Source: Cryobacterium aureum | GTDB lineage: Bacteria; Actinomycetota; Actinomycetes; Actinomycetales; Microbacteriaceae | DNA length: 64,000 bases | Reading direction: 5' to 3' | Assembly (NCBI RefSeq): GCF_002954245.1 | Contig: NZ_PPTG01000029.1 | Location: 310,001-374,000 of the forward strand | Part shown: positions 34,896 through 44,847 of the stretch, piece by piece | Layout: every line of letters begins with the position of its first letter | How positions within the stretch are numbered: position 1 is the first letter of the stretch | Made by a program: the position numbers and the translations under genes | Notes under the pieces: model-generated | Database searches by the model: none | Told to the model about the DNA's origin: nothing | Seen by the model: only the letters and a program-made list of their open reading frames with translations

Positions 34896-37430
34896 ATGCC
34901 CACTTCCAAGGAAGAGCCAGCCAAGCCCAACCCGTCTTTCACCGGTGACGGCTTTGTGCGGGTGCGTGGCGCCCGCGAGAACAACCTGCGCAATGTGAAC
35001 GTCGATGTGCCGAGGGATGCGATCGTCGCCTTCACCGGGGTATCGGGCTCGGGCAAATCATCACTCGCATTCGGCACCATCTTTGCTGAGGCTCAGCGCC
35101 GTTTCTTCGAGTCTGTCGCGCCGTATGCCCGCCGACTGATTCAGCAGGGCCACACTCCGCGCGTTGATGAGATCACCGGACTGCCGCCCGCCGTCGCTCT
35201 GCAACAACGCCGGGGAACACCGAGTTCCCGCTCGAGCGTCGGCACAGTCACCACCCTCTCCAACTCGTTGCGCATGATGTATTCCCGTGCTGGTATATAT
35301 CCGACGGATGCTGCGGGTCGACTTGATTCAGAATCATTCTCGCCCAACACAGCGATAGGAGCCTGCCCCCGATGCCACGGTCTCGGCATGGCCCACACCG
35401 TCACGGAGGCGTCGATGGTTCTCGACCCCACTCTGAGCATTCGGGACGGCGCCATCACCGCCTGGCCCGGCGCCTGGCAGGGCAAGAACCTTCGTGACAT
35501 CGTCGCCGTTCTCGGGTATGACATCGACATTCCCTGGCAAGAGCTATCGCAGGCCGACCGGGACTGGATCCTCTTTTCCGAAGAGCAGCCAGTGGTCGAA
35601 GTCGTGCCACAGCGCGACCGGATCGCAGTGACCTATCAGGGAAGATTTTGGAGTGCAAAAAGCTTTGTGCTGCACACCCTGGCCGACAGCAAGAGCCAAA
35701 CGATGCGGCAGCGGGTGCTGCGTTATGTCGACACCGGCCCCTGCCCGGACTGCGGCGGCAGCGGCCTCAAGCCCGAAGCCCTCGCCGTAACCGTGGCCGG
35801 GCACTCGATCGCCGCACTGAATTCTCTGCCGATGACCGCCCTCGCCGCCATTCTGCGGCCGCTCGTGTCTGGCGATCCGGGTGCGTCGGAGGTCGCCGTC
35901 ACCCTGGCCGGCGACCTGCTGCGCCGCATCAACGTACTGCTCGATCTAGGCCTGGGCTACCTGGCCCTCGGCCGGTCGACCCCGACGCTTTCTCCAGGTG
36001 AGATGCAGCGGCTGCGCATTGCAACACAGCTGCGATCTGGGCTGTTCGGCGTCATCTATGTGCTCGATGAGCCCTCGGCCGGTCTGCACCCAGCCGACGC
36101 CGAACCCCTGCTCGACGTACTCGAGCAACTCAAACTCTCGGGCAACTCGGTCTTCGTGGTGGAACACAATATGGACGTGGTTAGCCGTGCCGACTGGGTC
36201 GTCGACGTTGGGCCTCGGGCCGGTGAAGGTGGCGGCGACGTGCTCTATAGCGGCCCGACCGCTGGACTGGCCGAGGTTGCGACATCCGTGACACGGCGGT
36301 ACCTGTTTGCGGACCACCGCGAGCCGGTGGCCCGGGGGGAGTTGCGGCATCCGCTGGGCTGGCTGGAACTGACCAATATCACCCGGCACAATTTGCGCGG
36401 GCTGGACGCACAGATTCCGCTCGGGGTACTCACTGCCGTTACCGGCGTCTCAGGGTCAGGCAAGTCGACCCTGGTCAGCCACGTGCTCGCCGAGGCCGTT
36501 GGGCTGCATTTGCATCCAGCTCCCGACGATGCACCCGCGCTCGACCTCGGCGACCCGGATGCCGCTGGAGAAGCCGCTGCGGAGGCAGCTGCTGATGCAG
36601 CGTCCGGCGAGCGAATTTCCATCGCGCAGGTTACCGGACTGGAAGCCATCGACCGTTTGGTGCAGGTCGATCAGAAGCCGATCGGGCGCACACCGCGGTC
36701 AAACCTCGCCACCTACACCGGGCTGTTCGATGCCGTGCGTGCGGCCTTCGCCGCCACAGGTGAAGCCCGGAAGCGCGGTTTCACCGCCTCACGTTTCTCG
36801 TTCAACGTGGCCGGTGGCCGCTGTGAAACCTGCCTCGGTGAGGGCTTTGTAGCGGTCGGACTGCTGTTTCTGCCTGGCAGCTACGCGCCCTGCCCGAAAT
36901 GCGGGGGCTCGCGCTACAACCCCGAGACCCTCGAGGTGACCTACCGCGGCAAGAACGTCGCCGAGGTACTCGGCCTCTCCGTCGACGCGGCGTTGGTCTT
37001 TCTCACCGAGGTTCCCGCGGCCGCGCGCAGCCTGGAAACCCTGCGCGAGGTGGGCCTCGGGTACCTGCGCCTCGGTCAGCCCGCCACCGAACTCTCCGGC
37101 GGAGAAGCCCAACGCATTAAGCTCGCAACCGAGCTTCAGCGGGCCCGCCGCGGTCACACGCTCTACTTGCTCGACGAACCGACGACCGGATTACACCCGG
37201 CCGACGTCGAACTCTTGATGAAGCAGCTTGGGCGCCTCGTCGACGCCGGAAACACCGTCGTTGTAGTTGAACACGATATGGACGTAATCGCCGCCGCCGA
37301 CTGGGTGATCGACCTCGGCCCGAGCGGAGGAGACCAGGGCGGCCGCATCGTGGCCGCCGGCACCCCTGCCGCCGTGGCCGTGCACCCAACGAGCCGAACC
37401 GCCCCCTATCTCGCCCGCCGCCTCGCCTAA
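34896..37430 (+). CDS. UvrA-like ABC ATPase (UvrA2/DrrC type)
   Basis: An 844-aa duplicated ABC ATPase of the UvrA family, shorter than the usual 940-960 aa. Both Walker A motifs (GVSGSGKSSLAF near residue 49, GVSGSGKSTL near 518), both signature and Walker B regions (LSPGEMQRLRIATQL ... VLDEPSAGLHP; LSGGEAQRIKLATEL ... LLDEPTTGLHP) and the zinc Cys pairs (CPRCHGLG, CPDCGGSG, CETCLGEG, CPKCGGSR) are present. The UvrB-binding region appears reduced, as in the UvrA2 and drug-resistance (DrrC) group. It may protect DNA from intercalating drugs or aid repair. A TACAGT box at 34883-34888 lies 7 nt before the ATG, so it may be leaderless. An MFS efflux gene follows. Confidence 0.87.
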   Translation: MPTSKEEPAKPNPSFTGDGFVRVRGARENNLRNVNVDVPRDAIVAFTGVSGSGKSSLAFGTIFAEAQRRFFESVAPYARRLIQQGHTPRVDEITGLPPAVALQQRRGTPSSRSSVGTVTTLSNSLRMMYSRAGIYPTDAAGRLDSESFSPNTAIGACPRCHGLGMAHTVTEASMVLDPTLSIRDGAITAWPGAWQGKNLRDIVAVLGYDIDIPWQELSQADRDWILFSEEQPVVEVVPQRDRIAVTYQGRFWSAKSFVLHTLADSKSQTMRQRVLRYVDTGPCPDCGGSGLKPEALAVTVAGHSIAALNSLPMTALAAILRPLVSGDPGASEVAVTLAGDLLRRINVLLDLGLGYLALGRSTPTLSPGEMQRLRIATQLRSGLFGVIYVLDEPSAGLHPADAEPLLDVLEQLKLSGNSVFVVEHNMDVVSRADWVVDVGPRAGEGGGDVLYSGPTAGLAEVATSVTRRYLFADHREPVARGELRHPLGWLELTNITRHNLRGLDAQIPLGVLTAVTGVSGSGKSTLVSHVLAEAVGLHLHPAPDDAPALDLGDPDAAGEAAAEAAADAASGERISIAQVTGLEAIDRLVQVDQKPIGRTPRSNLATYTGLFDAVRAAFAATGEARKRGFTASRFSFNVAGGRCETCLGEGFVAVGLLFLPGSYAPCPKCGGSRYNPETLEVTYRGKNVAEVLGLSVDAALVFLTEVPAAARSLETLREVGLGYLRLGQPATELSGGEAQRIKLATELQRARRGHTLYLLDEPTTGLHPADVELLMKQLGRLVDAGNTVVVVEHDMDVIAAADWVIDLGPSGGDQGGRIVAAGTPAAVAVHPTSRTAPYLARRLA

Positions 37431-37651
37431 CTCCCCACACCGCCCTCATCGGTCTCCCTGAGGTTGATTTCAATGAACAGAGCCCAAACGAGCGGCGGCT
37501 CGGCCAATTTTGATCTGGCGGAATAATTCACACCCTGCAAAACGCTACACCTGAAGGCGCTCACAGCGAGCCGGCCCGGGGGGTACTCACGGGGCGGGCG
37601 GCCCGCTCATTCTCGCATGTCCCCCTTTTCGCACGACCGTCAGGATCAGCT

Positions 37652-39103
37652 ATGACCGCAACAGCCAGCGCCCCCACCACCAAGGCTGAACTACAACCGG
37701 ATGCCAAGCGCAACCAACTGGTAATCCGTCTCTTGTTGGTCTCGGCATTCGTCGTCATCCTGAACGAGACCATTATGGGTGTGGCGCTACCGCACCTCAT
37801 GAACGACCTCAGCATCACGGCGACCGCGGCGCAGTGGCTGACCACGGCGTTCATGCTCACGATGGCCGTGGTCATTCCGATCACCGGTTTTCTCATTCAG
37901 CGCTTCAACACCCGACCGATCTTCATCGCCGCGATGACGCTGTTCAGCACCGGCACACTTATCGCCGCACTCGCGCCAGGCTTTGAGGTGCTGCTCATCG
38001 GGCGCATCGTGCAGGCCAGTGGAACGGCCATCATGATGCCCTTGCTCATGACGACCGTGATGACACTCGTAGCACCGGCTTCCCGCGGCAGGACGATGGG
38101 AAACATCTCCATCGTCATCTCGGTCGCCCCAGCCATCGGCCCGACCATCTCCGGCATCATCCTCAGTGTGCTGGACTGGCGCTGGATGTTCATCCTGGTT
38201 CTGCCGATCGCCATCGGCGCCCTCGTCCTCGGCGCCTCACACATCCAGAACGTGACGACGCCGCGCACGGTTCCGCTCGACGTTCTCTCCGTCATCCTCT
38301 CTGCCTTCGGCTTCGGCGGGTTCGTCTACGGACTCAGCAACCTCGGCGCGGCTCCCGCTGCCGGTTGGCTATCGCTCGGAATCGGCGTGTTCGCCCTCAT
38401 CCTGTTCGTGCTGCGCCAGCTGCAATTGCAGCGCACCGATCGCGCCCTCCTCGATCTGCGCGTGTTCAAGGCGCGCACGTTCACCCTGTCAATCTCGATG
38501 CTCAGCATCAGCATGCTCGCCCTGTTCGGCACCATCATTCTGCTGCCCCTGTACATGCAGAACGTGCTCGGCATGACCGCGCTCTCCACCGGGCTGCTGC
38601 TGCTTCCGGGAGGCCTGACCATGGGCCTGCTCGCGCCGTTCGTCGGCCGCCTCTACGACCGCCGTGGCCCGACCATTCTGCTGGTTCCCGGGTCGATCAT
38701 CGTCAGCGCGGCGTTCTGGACGATGACTATGATGGGCGAGACCACCGAACCGTGGATGCTCATGGTCACCCACATCGGCATGAGCGTCGGCCTGTCACTG
38801 CTGTTCACGCCGCTGTTCACGTCGGCGCTTGGCTCGCTCACGCCGAACCTTTACTCCCACGGCAGCGCGGTCGTCGGCACCGTTCAGCAGTTGGCCGGCG
38901 CCGTCGGAACCGCACTGTTCATCGCCGTGATGACGTCCCAGTCGGCCGCTCTCATGACGCAAGGCGTCTCCGAGGTCTCGGCGACGGCATCCGGTATTCA
39001 CGATGCGTTCCTGTGCGGCGCGATTATCTCGCTGTTCGCAATTCCAGCGGCGTTCCTGGTGCGGCGTCCACCGCTCGGTGCGTCGGTGCCCATCGGGCAC
39101 TAG
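37652..39103 (+). CDS. MFS drug exporter, DHA2 (EmrB/QacA) family, 14 membrane segments
   Basis: A 483-aa transporter. The early segment VVILNETIMGVALPHLMNDL and the TAAQWLTTAFMLTMAVVIPI motif are typical of DHA2 drug:H+ antiporters, and VGLSLLFTPLFTSALGSL and a C-terminal tail RRPPLGASVPIGH follow. It probably exports cationic or amphipathic toxins. It lies downstream of the UvrA2-like gene in the same orientation with 221 bp between them; no regulator adjoins it. Confidence 0.92.
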   Translation: MTATASAPTTKAELQPDAKRNQLVIRLLLVSAFVVILNETIMGVALPHLMNDLSITATAAQWLTTAFMLTMAVVIPITGFLIQRFNTRPIFIAAMTLFSTGTLIAALAPGFEVLLIGRIVQASGTAIMMPLLMTTVMTLVAPASRGRTMGNISIVISVAPAIGPTISGIILSVLDWRWMFILVLPIAIGALVLGASHIQNVTTPRTVPLDVLSVILSAFGFGGFVYGLSNLGAAPAAGWLSLGIGVFALILFVLRQLQLQRTDRALLDLRVFKARTFTLSISMLSISMLALFGTIILLPLYMQNVLGMTALSTGLLLLPGGLTMGLLAPFVGRLYDRRGPTILLVPGSIIVSAAFWTMTMMGETTEPWMLMVTHIGMSVGLSLLFTPLFTSALGSLTPNLYSHGSAVVGTVQQLAGAVGTALFIAVMTSQSAALMTQGVSEVSATASGIHDAFLCGAIISLFAIPAAFLVRRPPLGASVPIGH

Positions 39104-39134
39104 CCCGCGCATCTGGGCAGTGCAGCACGCTGGT

Positions 39135-39770
39135 TCAGCGGATGCGCTGGGCCAACACTGCGGGATGGTCCTCCGGCAGTCCGTGCCGCCGGCCGGCCTG
39201 CAGCAGCGCGACGTTCTTCTTCTCCCAGCCGCGCAGCGCCTGGCGCAGGGGGTTGATCGCGGCGCTCTCAGCGCAACTGCCGGCCGTGCGACCGCAGGAA
39301 CACTTCTGCGTCGCTGAGTCGTGGTGCAGCGTTTCGATGCGCCAGATGCCGGCCATGGCCCAGTCGATCTGGCGCCGGGCCAGTTCAGTGTTGCGTTCAG
39401 CCCGCTTGACCAGGTCGTTCTGCAACAGGCTCCGCACCCCATCGATCTCGGCCGTGAACTGGCCCGCGATGATGGCGGTGAGCTCACCGATCCGGTCGCG
39501 GAGCGCGGTCAGGTCGTTGTCTCGGGCGACGAGTAGGGCATCCGTTTCCGCGATGTAGTCGTCGTGGGTGGTCTCGTTGGCCGCCCAGCGCGCCGCCCAC
39601 GTCTTCACGTGTTCGAGGTCGCGGCGCTCCGATTTCTCGGCCCCGATGTGGTGCACGCAGTTCAAGCAGACAACTTGATCGCTCAACGACGTGAAGTGAA
39701 ACGGCTGCGGCGCGAGGCAGCACAAACAGGCCACTTCAACGTCGACGTGCAACGGATACGCGTGCGTCAC
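39135..39770 (-). CDS. Hypothetical cysteine-rich protein
   Basis: About 211 aa, not recognised. Near the N-terminus CLCC and CLNC pairs about 26 residues apart could form a zinc ribbon; the middle is a long charged helical stretch (DALLVARDNDLTALRDRIGE, probable coiled coil) and the C-terminal part has CSCGRTAGSC. The GTG at 39770 has GGGAG six bases upstream and is preferred; an ATG at 39818 is an alternative. It is convergent with the exporter and divergent from the symporter at 39962. Function unknown; a nucleic-acid- or metal-binding role is only a guess. Confidence 0.65.
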   Translation of the reverse strand: MTHAYPLHVDVEVACLCCLAPQPFHFTSLSDQVVCLNCVHHIGAEKSERRDLEHVKTWAARWAANETTHDDYIAETDALLVARDNDLTALRDRIGELTAIIAGQFTAEIDGVRSLLQNDLVKRAERNTELARRQIDWAMAGIWRIETLHHDSATQKCSCGRTAGSCAESAAINPLRQALRGWEKKNVALLQAGRRHGLPEDHPAVLAQRIR

Positions 39771-39961
39771 GGTTGCTCCCACCTCACTCTCGTAGCTTCG
39801 AGAATACCGGTGCCGCATTTGTTCCCCGGAACACTCTGTGCATTTCTGCACGTCACGCCTGTGAGAATCGCCTTTGACAGCCTCCAACGCGAAGCGCAGG
39901 CTAAGACCAGCCAGACGACGTGCACGCACGTTGTGTCAATGACGACACCAGGGGGAATCCC

Positions 39962-41341
39962 ATGAGCCCGACCAGATCCGACACTCGAAACGATCCGCAG
40001 TCATCCGGACTGAAAAAGGTCGTTGCGGCCTCCATGGCCGGCACGGTCGTCGAATGGTACGAATTCTTTCTTTACGCCTCGGCGGCCACCCTGGTCTTCG
40101 GCACTCTGTTTTTTCCGAACGCCGGCACCGAGCTCGAGGGCATCATCGCGGCCTTCGCCACCTACGCCGTCGGTTTTTTGGCTCGCCCGATCGGCGGAAT
40201 CGTGTTCGGTCACTTCGGCGACAAGTTCGGCCGCAAACGCCTGCTCCAATTCAGCCTCGTACTTGTTGGGGTGGCCACTTTTCTGATGGGCTGCCTGCCG
40301 ACGTTCCAGCAAATCGGCTACCTCGCACCGGTACTGCTCGTGCTCCTGCGTTTCATTCAGGGCTTCGCCGTCGGCGGCGAATGGGGCGGCGCCGTGCTGC
40401 TGGTGGCCGAGCACAGCCCGCCGAAGTCGCGCGGCTTCTGGGCCAGCTGGCCCCAGTCCGCCGTGCCCATGGGCAACCTGCTGGCCACCGCAGTGCTGTT
40501 CGTACTCGCCTCCACCCTCTCCGATGAAGCCTTCCTGAGCTGGGGCTGGCGTGTGGCCTTCTGGCTTTCCGCGGTGATCGTGCTCATCGGCTACTACATT
40601 CGCACCAAGGTCAGCGATGCTCCCATCTTCCTCAAGGCGCAAAAGGAGGTCGTTGCGGGCGACAAGGGCTTTGGCATCATCGAGGTCTTCCGCCGTTACC
40701 CGCGCGGGGTGTTCACCGCGATGGGCCTGCGCTTCGCCGAGAATATTCTCTATTACCTCGTCGTGGTCTTCTCGATCACTTATTTGAAGATCATCGTTGA
40801 AATGGACACCTCCCGCGTTCTGCTGCTCCTGCTCATCGCCCACGCGATTCACTTCATCGTCATTCCGCTCGTCGGCCACCTGTCCGACCGAGTGGGCCGC
40901 CGCCCGGTGTACTTCGTGGGCGCCGTGCTCGCCGGTACTTGGGGCTTCTTCGCCTTTCCCATGATGGACACCGCGAACGACTTCATCATCATTGTCGCGA
41001 TCATGATGGGCCTGCTCTTTCACGCCCTCATGTATGCCGGCCAACCCGCCATCATGGCCGAAATGTTCCCCACCCGCATGCGCTACTCCGGCGTCTCTCT
41101 CGGCTACCAGGTCACCTCGGTCATCGCGGGCTCGATCGCTCCGATCATCGCCGTGAGCCTGCTCTCCACCTTCAAGTCCTCGGTGCCGGTGGCCATCTAC
41201 CTCGCAGCGGCCTGCCTGGTCACGGCCCTTGTCGTGCTCACCCTCAAGGAAACGCGCGGACTCTCCCTGCACGACATTGACGCAGCGGATGCCGCCGAAT
41301 CGGCCGATCGCGCCACCCACGCCGAGGTCGCACGCCGGTAG
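39962..41341 (+). CDS. MFS transporter, metabolite:H+ symporter (MHS) family
   Basis: A 459-aa 12-helix symporter. VVEWYEFFLYASAATLVFGT, the loop GHFGDKFGRKRLL, and RFIQGFAVGGEWGGAVLLV identify the MHS group (ProP, ShiA, KgtP-like), which import organic acids or betaines with protons. ATG 39962 follows AGGGGGA, and the conserved N-terminus starts nearby; an upstream in-frame start at 39920 lacks support. It is convergent with the LysR gene and close to mmsB-mmsA, so its cargo might be a related carboxylate (inference). Confidence 0.9.
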   Translation: MSPTRSDTRNDPQSSGLKKVVAASMAGTVVEWYEFFLYASAATLVFGTLFFPNAGTELEGIIAAFATYAVGFLARPIGGIVFGHFGDKFGRKRLLQFSLVLVGVATFLMGCLPTFQQIGYLAPVLLVLLRFIQGFAVGGEWGGAVLLVAEHSPPKSRGFWASWPQSAVPMGNLLATAVLFVLASTLSDEAFLSWGWRVAFWLSAVIVLIGYYIRTKVSDAPIFLKAQKEVVAGDKGFGIIEVFRRYPRGVFTAMGLRFAENILYYLVVVFSITYLKIIVEMDTSRVLLLLLIAHAIHFIVIPLVGHLSDRVGRRPVYFVGAVLAGTWGFFAFPMMDTANDFIIIVAIMMGLLFHALMYAGQPAIMAEMFPTRMRYSGVSLGYQVTSVIAGSIAPIIAVSLLSTFKSSVPVAIYLAAACLVTALVVLTLKETRGLSLHDIDAADAAESADRATHAEVARR

Positions 41342-41416
41342 CGCCTCGCTGCCTGTGGCGGTCCGTTTCAGTGATCGGGCCGCCATTTCCGCACCGGCGG
41401 GGCATCCACTCGTTGG

Positions 41417-42319
41417 TCACTCGCTGAAGGCGGCCGGTCGGTTCGCGATCTCCAGGGTGATCGACTCGATAGCGGCGCGCACCACGGGCGAGCGCAACGA
41501 CTCCGCCCGCACGACGGCCCAGATCGGCAGTTGACGCTGAAAGTCGGCGCGCAACACGGGCACGAATTCCGGCCGGTCGTGAACCAGAAAATTCGGCAGC
41601 AGCCCGATACCGGCACCGGCCTGCACCGCCTCCAGCTGCGCGAACAGGCTAGTCGCCTGAAACGTCGTGGCCGGTTCCGGCAGCTCGGAGGAGCGATAGC
41701 CCAGGTCGGTCACGAGCAGGGCACTCTCGACGTATGACACGAAACTGTGCGCCGCAACGTCGTCGAGGGTGCGGGGCACGCCGCGGCCCCGCAGATACTC
41801 GCGGCTGGCGTACAGCCGCAGAAAATAGTTGGTGAGGAACATCGCCTGCGCGTTGTTGACATCGTTGCGGCCGGCCACGATTTCCAGGTCGACGCCCGAC
41901 CGGTTCTGGCTCACCTTGCGGGTGGCGCTGAACATCTCGATATTGATGCGTGGGTGGCTCTGCTGCAGTTTCACGAGTGCCGGCGTGACGATCTCCGCCC
42001 CGAATCCGTCGATGGTGCTGATGCGCAGCAGCCCCGAAAGCGGGTCGGTCTGGCTAATGGCCGTAGCGAGGGTGCCGAGTCGATCTTCGATCGCCTCGGC
42101 CGCACTGACCGCGTGCCGGCCGAGCTCGGTGAGCTCCCAGCCGTGCGGGCTGCGCTCGAGCGTGCGACCGCCCAGCTCCGCATCGAGCGCGAGGATGCGC
42201 CGCGAGATGGTCGTGTGGGTGGTCCCGAGCGCCTCGGCGACCGCGTTGAAGCGGCCCAGTCTGGCCACGGTGAGCAGCACGAGCAGATCGTTCGGGCTCG
42301 GAAGCTGGTGTGAACTCAC
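41417..42319 (-). CDS. LysR-family transcriptional regulator
   Basis: A 300-aa LysR protein with N-terminal HTH (NDLLVLLTVARLGRFNAVAE, TTHTTISRRILALDAELGG) and a C-terminal substrate-binding domain. It starts at GTG 42319 with GAGGACT upstream. It is divergent from mmsB-mmsA, so it probably controls them; the inducer could be a valine-derived intermediate such as 3-hydroxyisobutyrate. Confidence 0.9.
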   Translation of the reverse strand: MSSHQLPSPNDLLVLLTVARLGRFNAVAEALGTTHTTISRRILALDAELGGRTLERSPHGWELTELGRHAVSAAEAIEDRLGTLATAISQTDPLSGLLRISTIDGFGAEIVTPALVKLQQSHPRINIEMFSATRKVSQNRSGVDLEIVAGRNDVNNAQAMFLTNYFLRLYASREYLRGRGVPRTLDDVAAHSFVSYVESALLVTDLGYRSSELPEPATTFQATSLFAQLEAVQAGAGIGLLPNFLVHDRPEFVPVLRADFQRQLPIWAVVRAESLRSPVVRAAIESITLEIANRPAAFSE

Positions 42320-42431
42320 GGATCAGTCCTCTCGAGCGTGTGCATCTGCGCACATACCCCCTGTGAAATATTGCCTTGATTGCACTCTATCCGGCTGCGA
42401 AGGTGGGGGGACACAAGCAAGGGAGCTGCGA

Positions 42432-43328
42432 ATGTCAGTAATCGCATGGATCGGGTTGGGCAACATGGGCGGGCCCATGTCCGCCAATATGGTGGCCGCC
42501 GGCCACGAGGTGCGCGGGTTCGATGTGAATCCGGATGCCGTAGCCACCGCCGTCGCAGCGGGCGTCACAGCCGCCGCTGGCATCAGGGAAGCCGTCGCGG
42601 GCGCCGACGTCGTCTTCACCATGCTGCCGAAGGGCGAGCATGCGCGTGCCGTCTACTTCGGCGATGACGGCGTGCTGGCCACGGCCGACACGGGCACCCT
42701 GCTGGTGGACTCGTCAACGATCGACATCGAGACCGCCCAGACCCTGCACGATGCAGCAGCGGCCGCCGGCTTTCGCTTCGTCGACGCCCCGGTCTCTGGC
42801 GGCATGAGCGGTGCCACCGCCGGAACGCTCACCTTCATGATCGGCGGCGATGCTGATGCCGTCAGCGACGCCACCACGTTCATCGAGCCGATGGCGGCGA
42901 ACATAATTCCGACTGGCGGCGCCACGACCGGCCAGGCCGCGAAGATCTGCAACAATCTCATGCTGTTCATCAACCTCGCCGCGACGGCGGAGGGCGCTGT
43001 TTTAGCCGAGCGGCTGGGACTGGACAAGCAGGTTTTCTGGGATATCGCATCCGTTTCGTCGGGTGACAGCTGGGCGCTGCGTACCTGGTATCCGATCAAG
43101 GATGTTGTCGCGACGGCCGCCTCCAACCGGGATTTCGCCCCGACGTTCACCGCAACGCTCGCGAGCAAGGACATCGGGCTGGCGATCGCTGCGGCCCGCG
43201 CCACCGAAACGCCGCTTGAGATCGGCGAGCACGTCGCCGAGCTGTTTCAGCGGCTGATCGACGAGGGCGAGGGCGGCAAGGACTGCTCCATGATCGTCAA
43301 ACTCGTCGACGGTTCCCTGCACGCCTGA
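42432..43328 (+). CDS. mmsB: 3-hydroxyisobutyrate dehydrogenase
   Basis: A 298-aa beta-hydroxyacid dehydrogenase. NAD binding motif AWIGLGNMGGPMSANM at the N-terminus, substrate-binding DAPVSGGMSGATAGTL, and the catalytic-lysine motif GQAAKICNNLML are present, as is the C-terminal DCSMIVKLVDG. It oxidises 3-hydroxyisobutyrate to methylmalonate semialdehyde in valine breakdown. It precedes mmsA by 30 bp, and the pair is divergent from the LysR gene. ATG 42432 with GGGAGCTG-type site is clear. Confidence 0.93.
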   Translation: MSVIAWIGLGNMGGPMSANMVAAGHEVRGFDVNPDAVATAVAAGVTAAAGIREAVAGADVVFTMLPKGEHARAVYFGDDGVLATADTGTLLVDSSTIDIETAQTLHDAAAAAGFRFVDAPVSGGMSGATAGTLTFMIGGDADAVSDATTFIEPMAANIIPTGGATTGQAAKICNNLMLFINLAATAEGAVLAERLGLDKQVFWDIASVSSGDSWALRTWYPIKDVVATAASNRDFAPTFTATLASKDIGLAIAAARATETPLEIGEHVAELFQRLIDEGEGGKDCSMIVKLVDGSLHA

Positions 43329-43358
43329 ACCATTTTATCCACCAGAAAGAGTACTGTC

Positions 43359-44843
43359 ATGCAAACAATTCCCCACTACATCAACGGCCAGCGCATCGAG
43401 TCGGCCGAACGGTTCGGTCCCGTGTTCAATCCGGCCACCGGCATACAGGAGAAACAGGTCGTGCTGGCTTCCCGCGCGGTCGTGATCGACGCCATCGAAT
43501 CGGCCCAGGCCGCCCTGCCCGAGTGGCGAGCCAGCACGCTGGCCAAGCGCACGGCCATCTTCTTCAAGGTGCGCGAGTTGCTCGCCGAGCGTACAAGCGA
43601 GCTCGCCGCAATTCTCACGAGTGAGCACGGCAAGGTGCTCTCCGACGCCGCCGGCGAGATCACCCGCGGGCTCGAAAACATCGAATTCGCCACCGGCCTC
43701 GCGCACATGCTCAAGGGCGACTTCTCCCAGCAGGTCTCCCACGGAATAGACGTGCACTCGGTGCGCCAGGCCGTCGGCGTCGTCGCCTGCGTCACCCCGT
43801 TCAACTTTCCGGCCATGGTCCCGCTGTGGATGATCGGCAGCGCCCTCGCCTGCGGCAACACCGTGCTGCTCAAGCCAAGCGAGAAGGACCCGTCGTCGGC
43901 GATCTTCATTGCTGAGATCTTCACGGAGGCCGGCCTGCCCGCCGGCGTGCTCAACGTGGTGCAGGGCGATAAGGAGGCCGTCGACGAGCTGCTCGACAAC
44001 CCTGCCGTCAAGGCAATCAGCTTCGTCGGATCCACCCCGATCGCCAAGACCATCTACAACCGGGCCGCCGCGAACGGCAAGCGGGTACAAGCGCTCGGCG
44101 GCGCCAAGAACCACATGGTCGTGCTGCCGGACGCCGACCTGGAGATGACAGCGGATGCCGCGATCAACGCCGCCTACGGATCCGCCGGGGAGCGCTGCAT
44201 GGCCGTGAGCGTGCTCGTGGCCGTCGGCGGCATCGCCGACGGCCTCGTCGCCGCGATCGAGCAGCGCATGAATAAGCTCCGTGTCGGCCCCGGAACCGAT
44301 CCGGCCTCGCAGATGGGCCCGCTGATCACCGGAGAACACCGCGACCGGGTCGCCTCCTACCTGGCCGGTGCCGAGGCGGCCGGCGCCACGATGGTCGTCG
44401 ACGGCCGGAGCCAGAACTTCGACAGCGATGGGTTCTTTCTCGGTGTCAGTCTGATCGACCACGTCACGCCTGGAATGAAGGTCTACGACGATGAGATCTT
44501 CGGCCCGGTGCTTTCGGTCGTGCGGGTTGACACTTTCGACGAGGCCGTGAAGCTCGTCAACGAGCACGAGTTCGGCAACGGTGTCGCCCTGTTCACGAGG
44601 GACGGCGGGGCGGCCCGGCAGTTTGAGTTCGAGATCGAAGCGGGCATGGTCGGCATCAACGTGCCCATTCCGGTCCCGGTCGGATCGTTCTCGTTTGGCG
44701 GGTGGAAGAACTCGCTGTTCGGTGACGCGCATATGTATGGGCCGGACAGCATCCGCTTTTATACCCGCGCCAAGGTCGTCACGACCCGCTGGCCCGACCC
44801 GGCCACTTCGGAAATCGACCTCGGTTTTCCGCAGATGGCCTGA
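43359..44843 (+). CDS. mmsA: Methylmalonate-semialdehyde dehydrogenase (CoA-acylating)
   Basis: A 494-aa aldehyde dehydrogenase. VVACVTPFNFPAMVPLWM and SFVGSTPIAKTIY mark the NAD site; the catalytic Cys is in AGERCMAVSV near residue 280; PVPVGSFSFGGWKNSLFGD near the C-terminus is typical of the MmsA subfamily. It converts methylmalonate semialdehyde to propionyl-CoA. It is the second gene of the mmsBA operon and is followed by a strong hairpin. Confidence 0.94.
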   Translation: MQTIPHYINGQRIESAERFGPVFNPATGIQEKQVVLASRAVVIDAIESAQAALPEWRASTLAKRTAIFFKVRELLAERTSELAAILTSEHGKVLSDAAGEITRGLENIEFATGLAHMLKGDFSQQVSHGIDVHSVRQAVGVVACVTPFNFPAMVPLWMIGSALACGNTVLLKPSEKDPSSAIFIAEIFTEAGLPAGVLNVVQGDKEAVDELLDNPAVKAISFVGSTPIAKTIYNRAAANGKRVQALGGAKNHMVVLPDADLEMTADAAINAAYGSAGERCMAVSVLVAVGGIADGLVAAIEQRMNKLRVGPGTDPASQMGPLITGEHRDRVASYLAGAEAAGATMVVDGRSQNFDSDGFFLGVSLIDHVTPGMKVYDDEIFGPVLSVVRVDTFDEAVKLVNEHEFGNGVALFTRDGGAARQFEFEIEAGMVGINVPIPVPVGSFSFGGWKNSLFGDAHMYGPDSIRFYTRAKVVTTRWPDPATSEIDLGFPQMA

Positions 44844-44847
44844 GTGA

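Noticed and set aside
40001-41386. Minus-strand frame of 461 codons over the MHS symporter
   Set aside because: His/Glu/Gly-rich shadow translation; the plus strand has clear transporter motifs.
43335-44732. Minus-strand frame of 465 codons over mmsA
   Set aside because: Shadow of the aldehyde dehydrogenase; no motif of its own.
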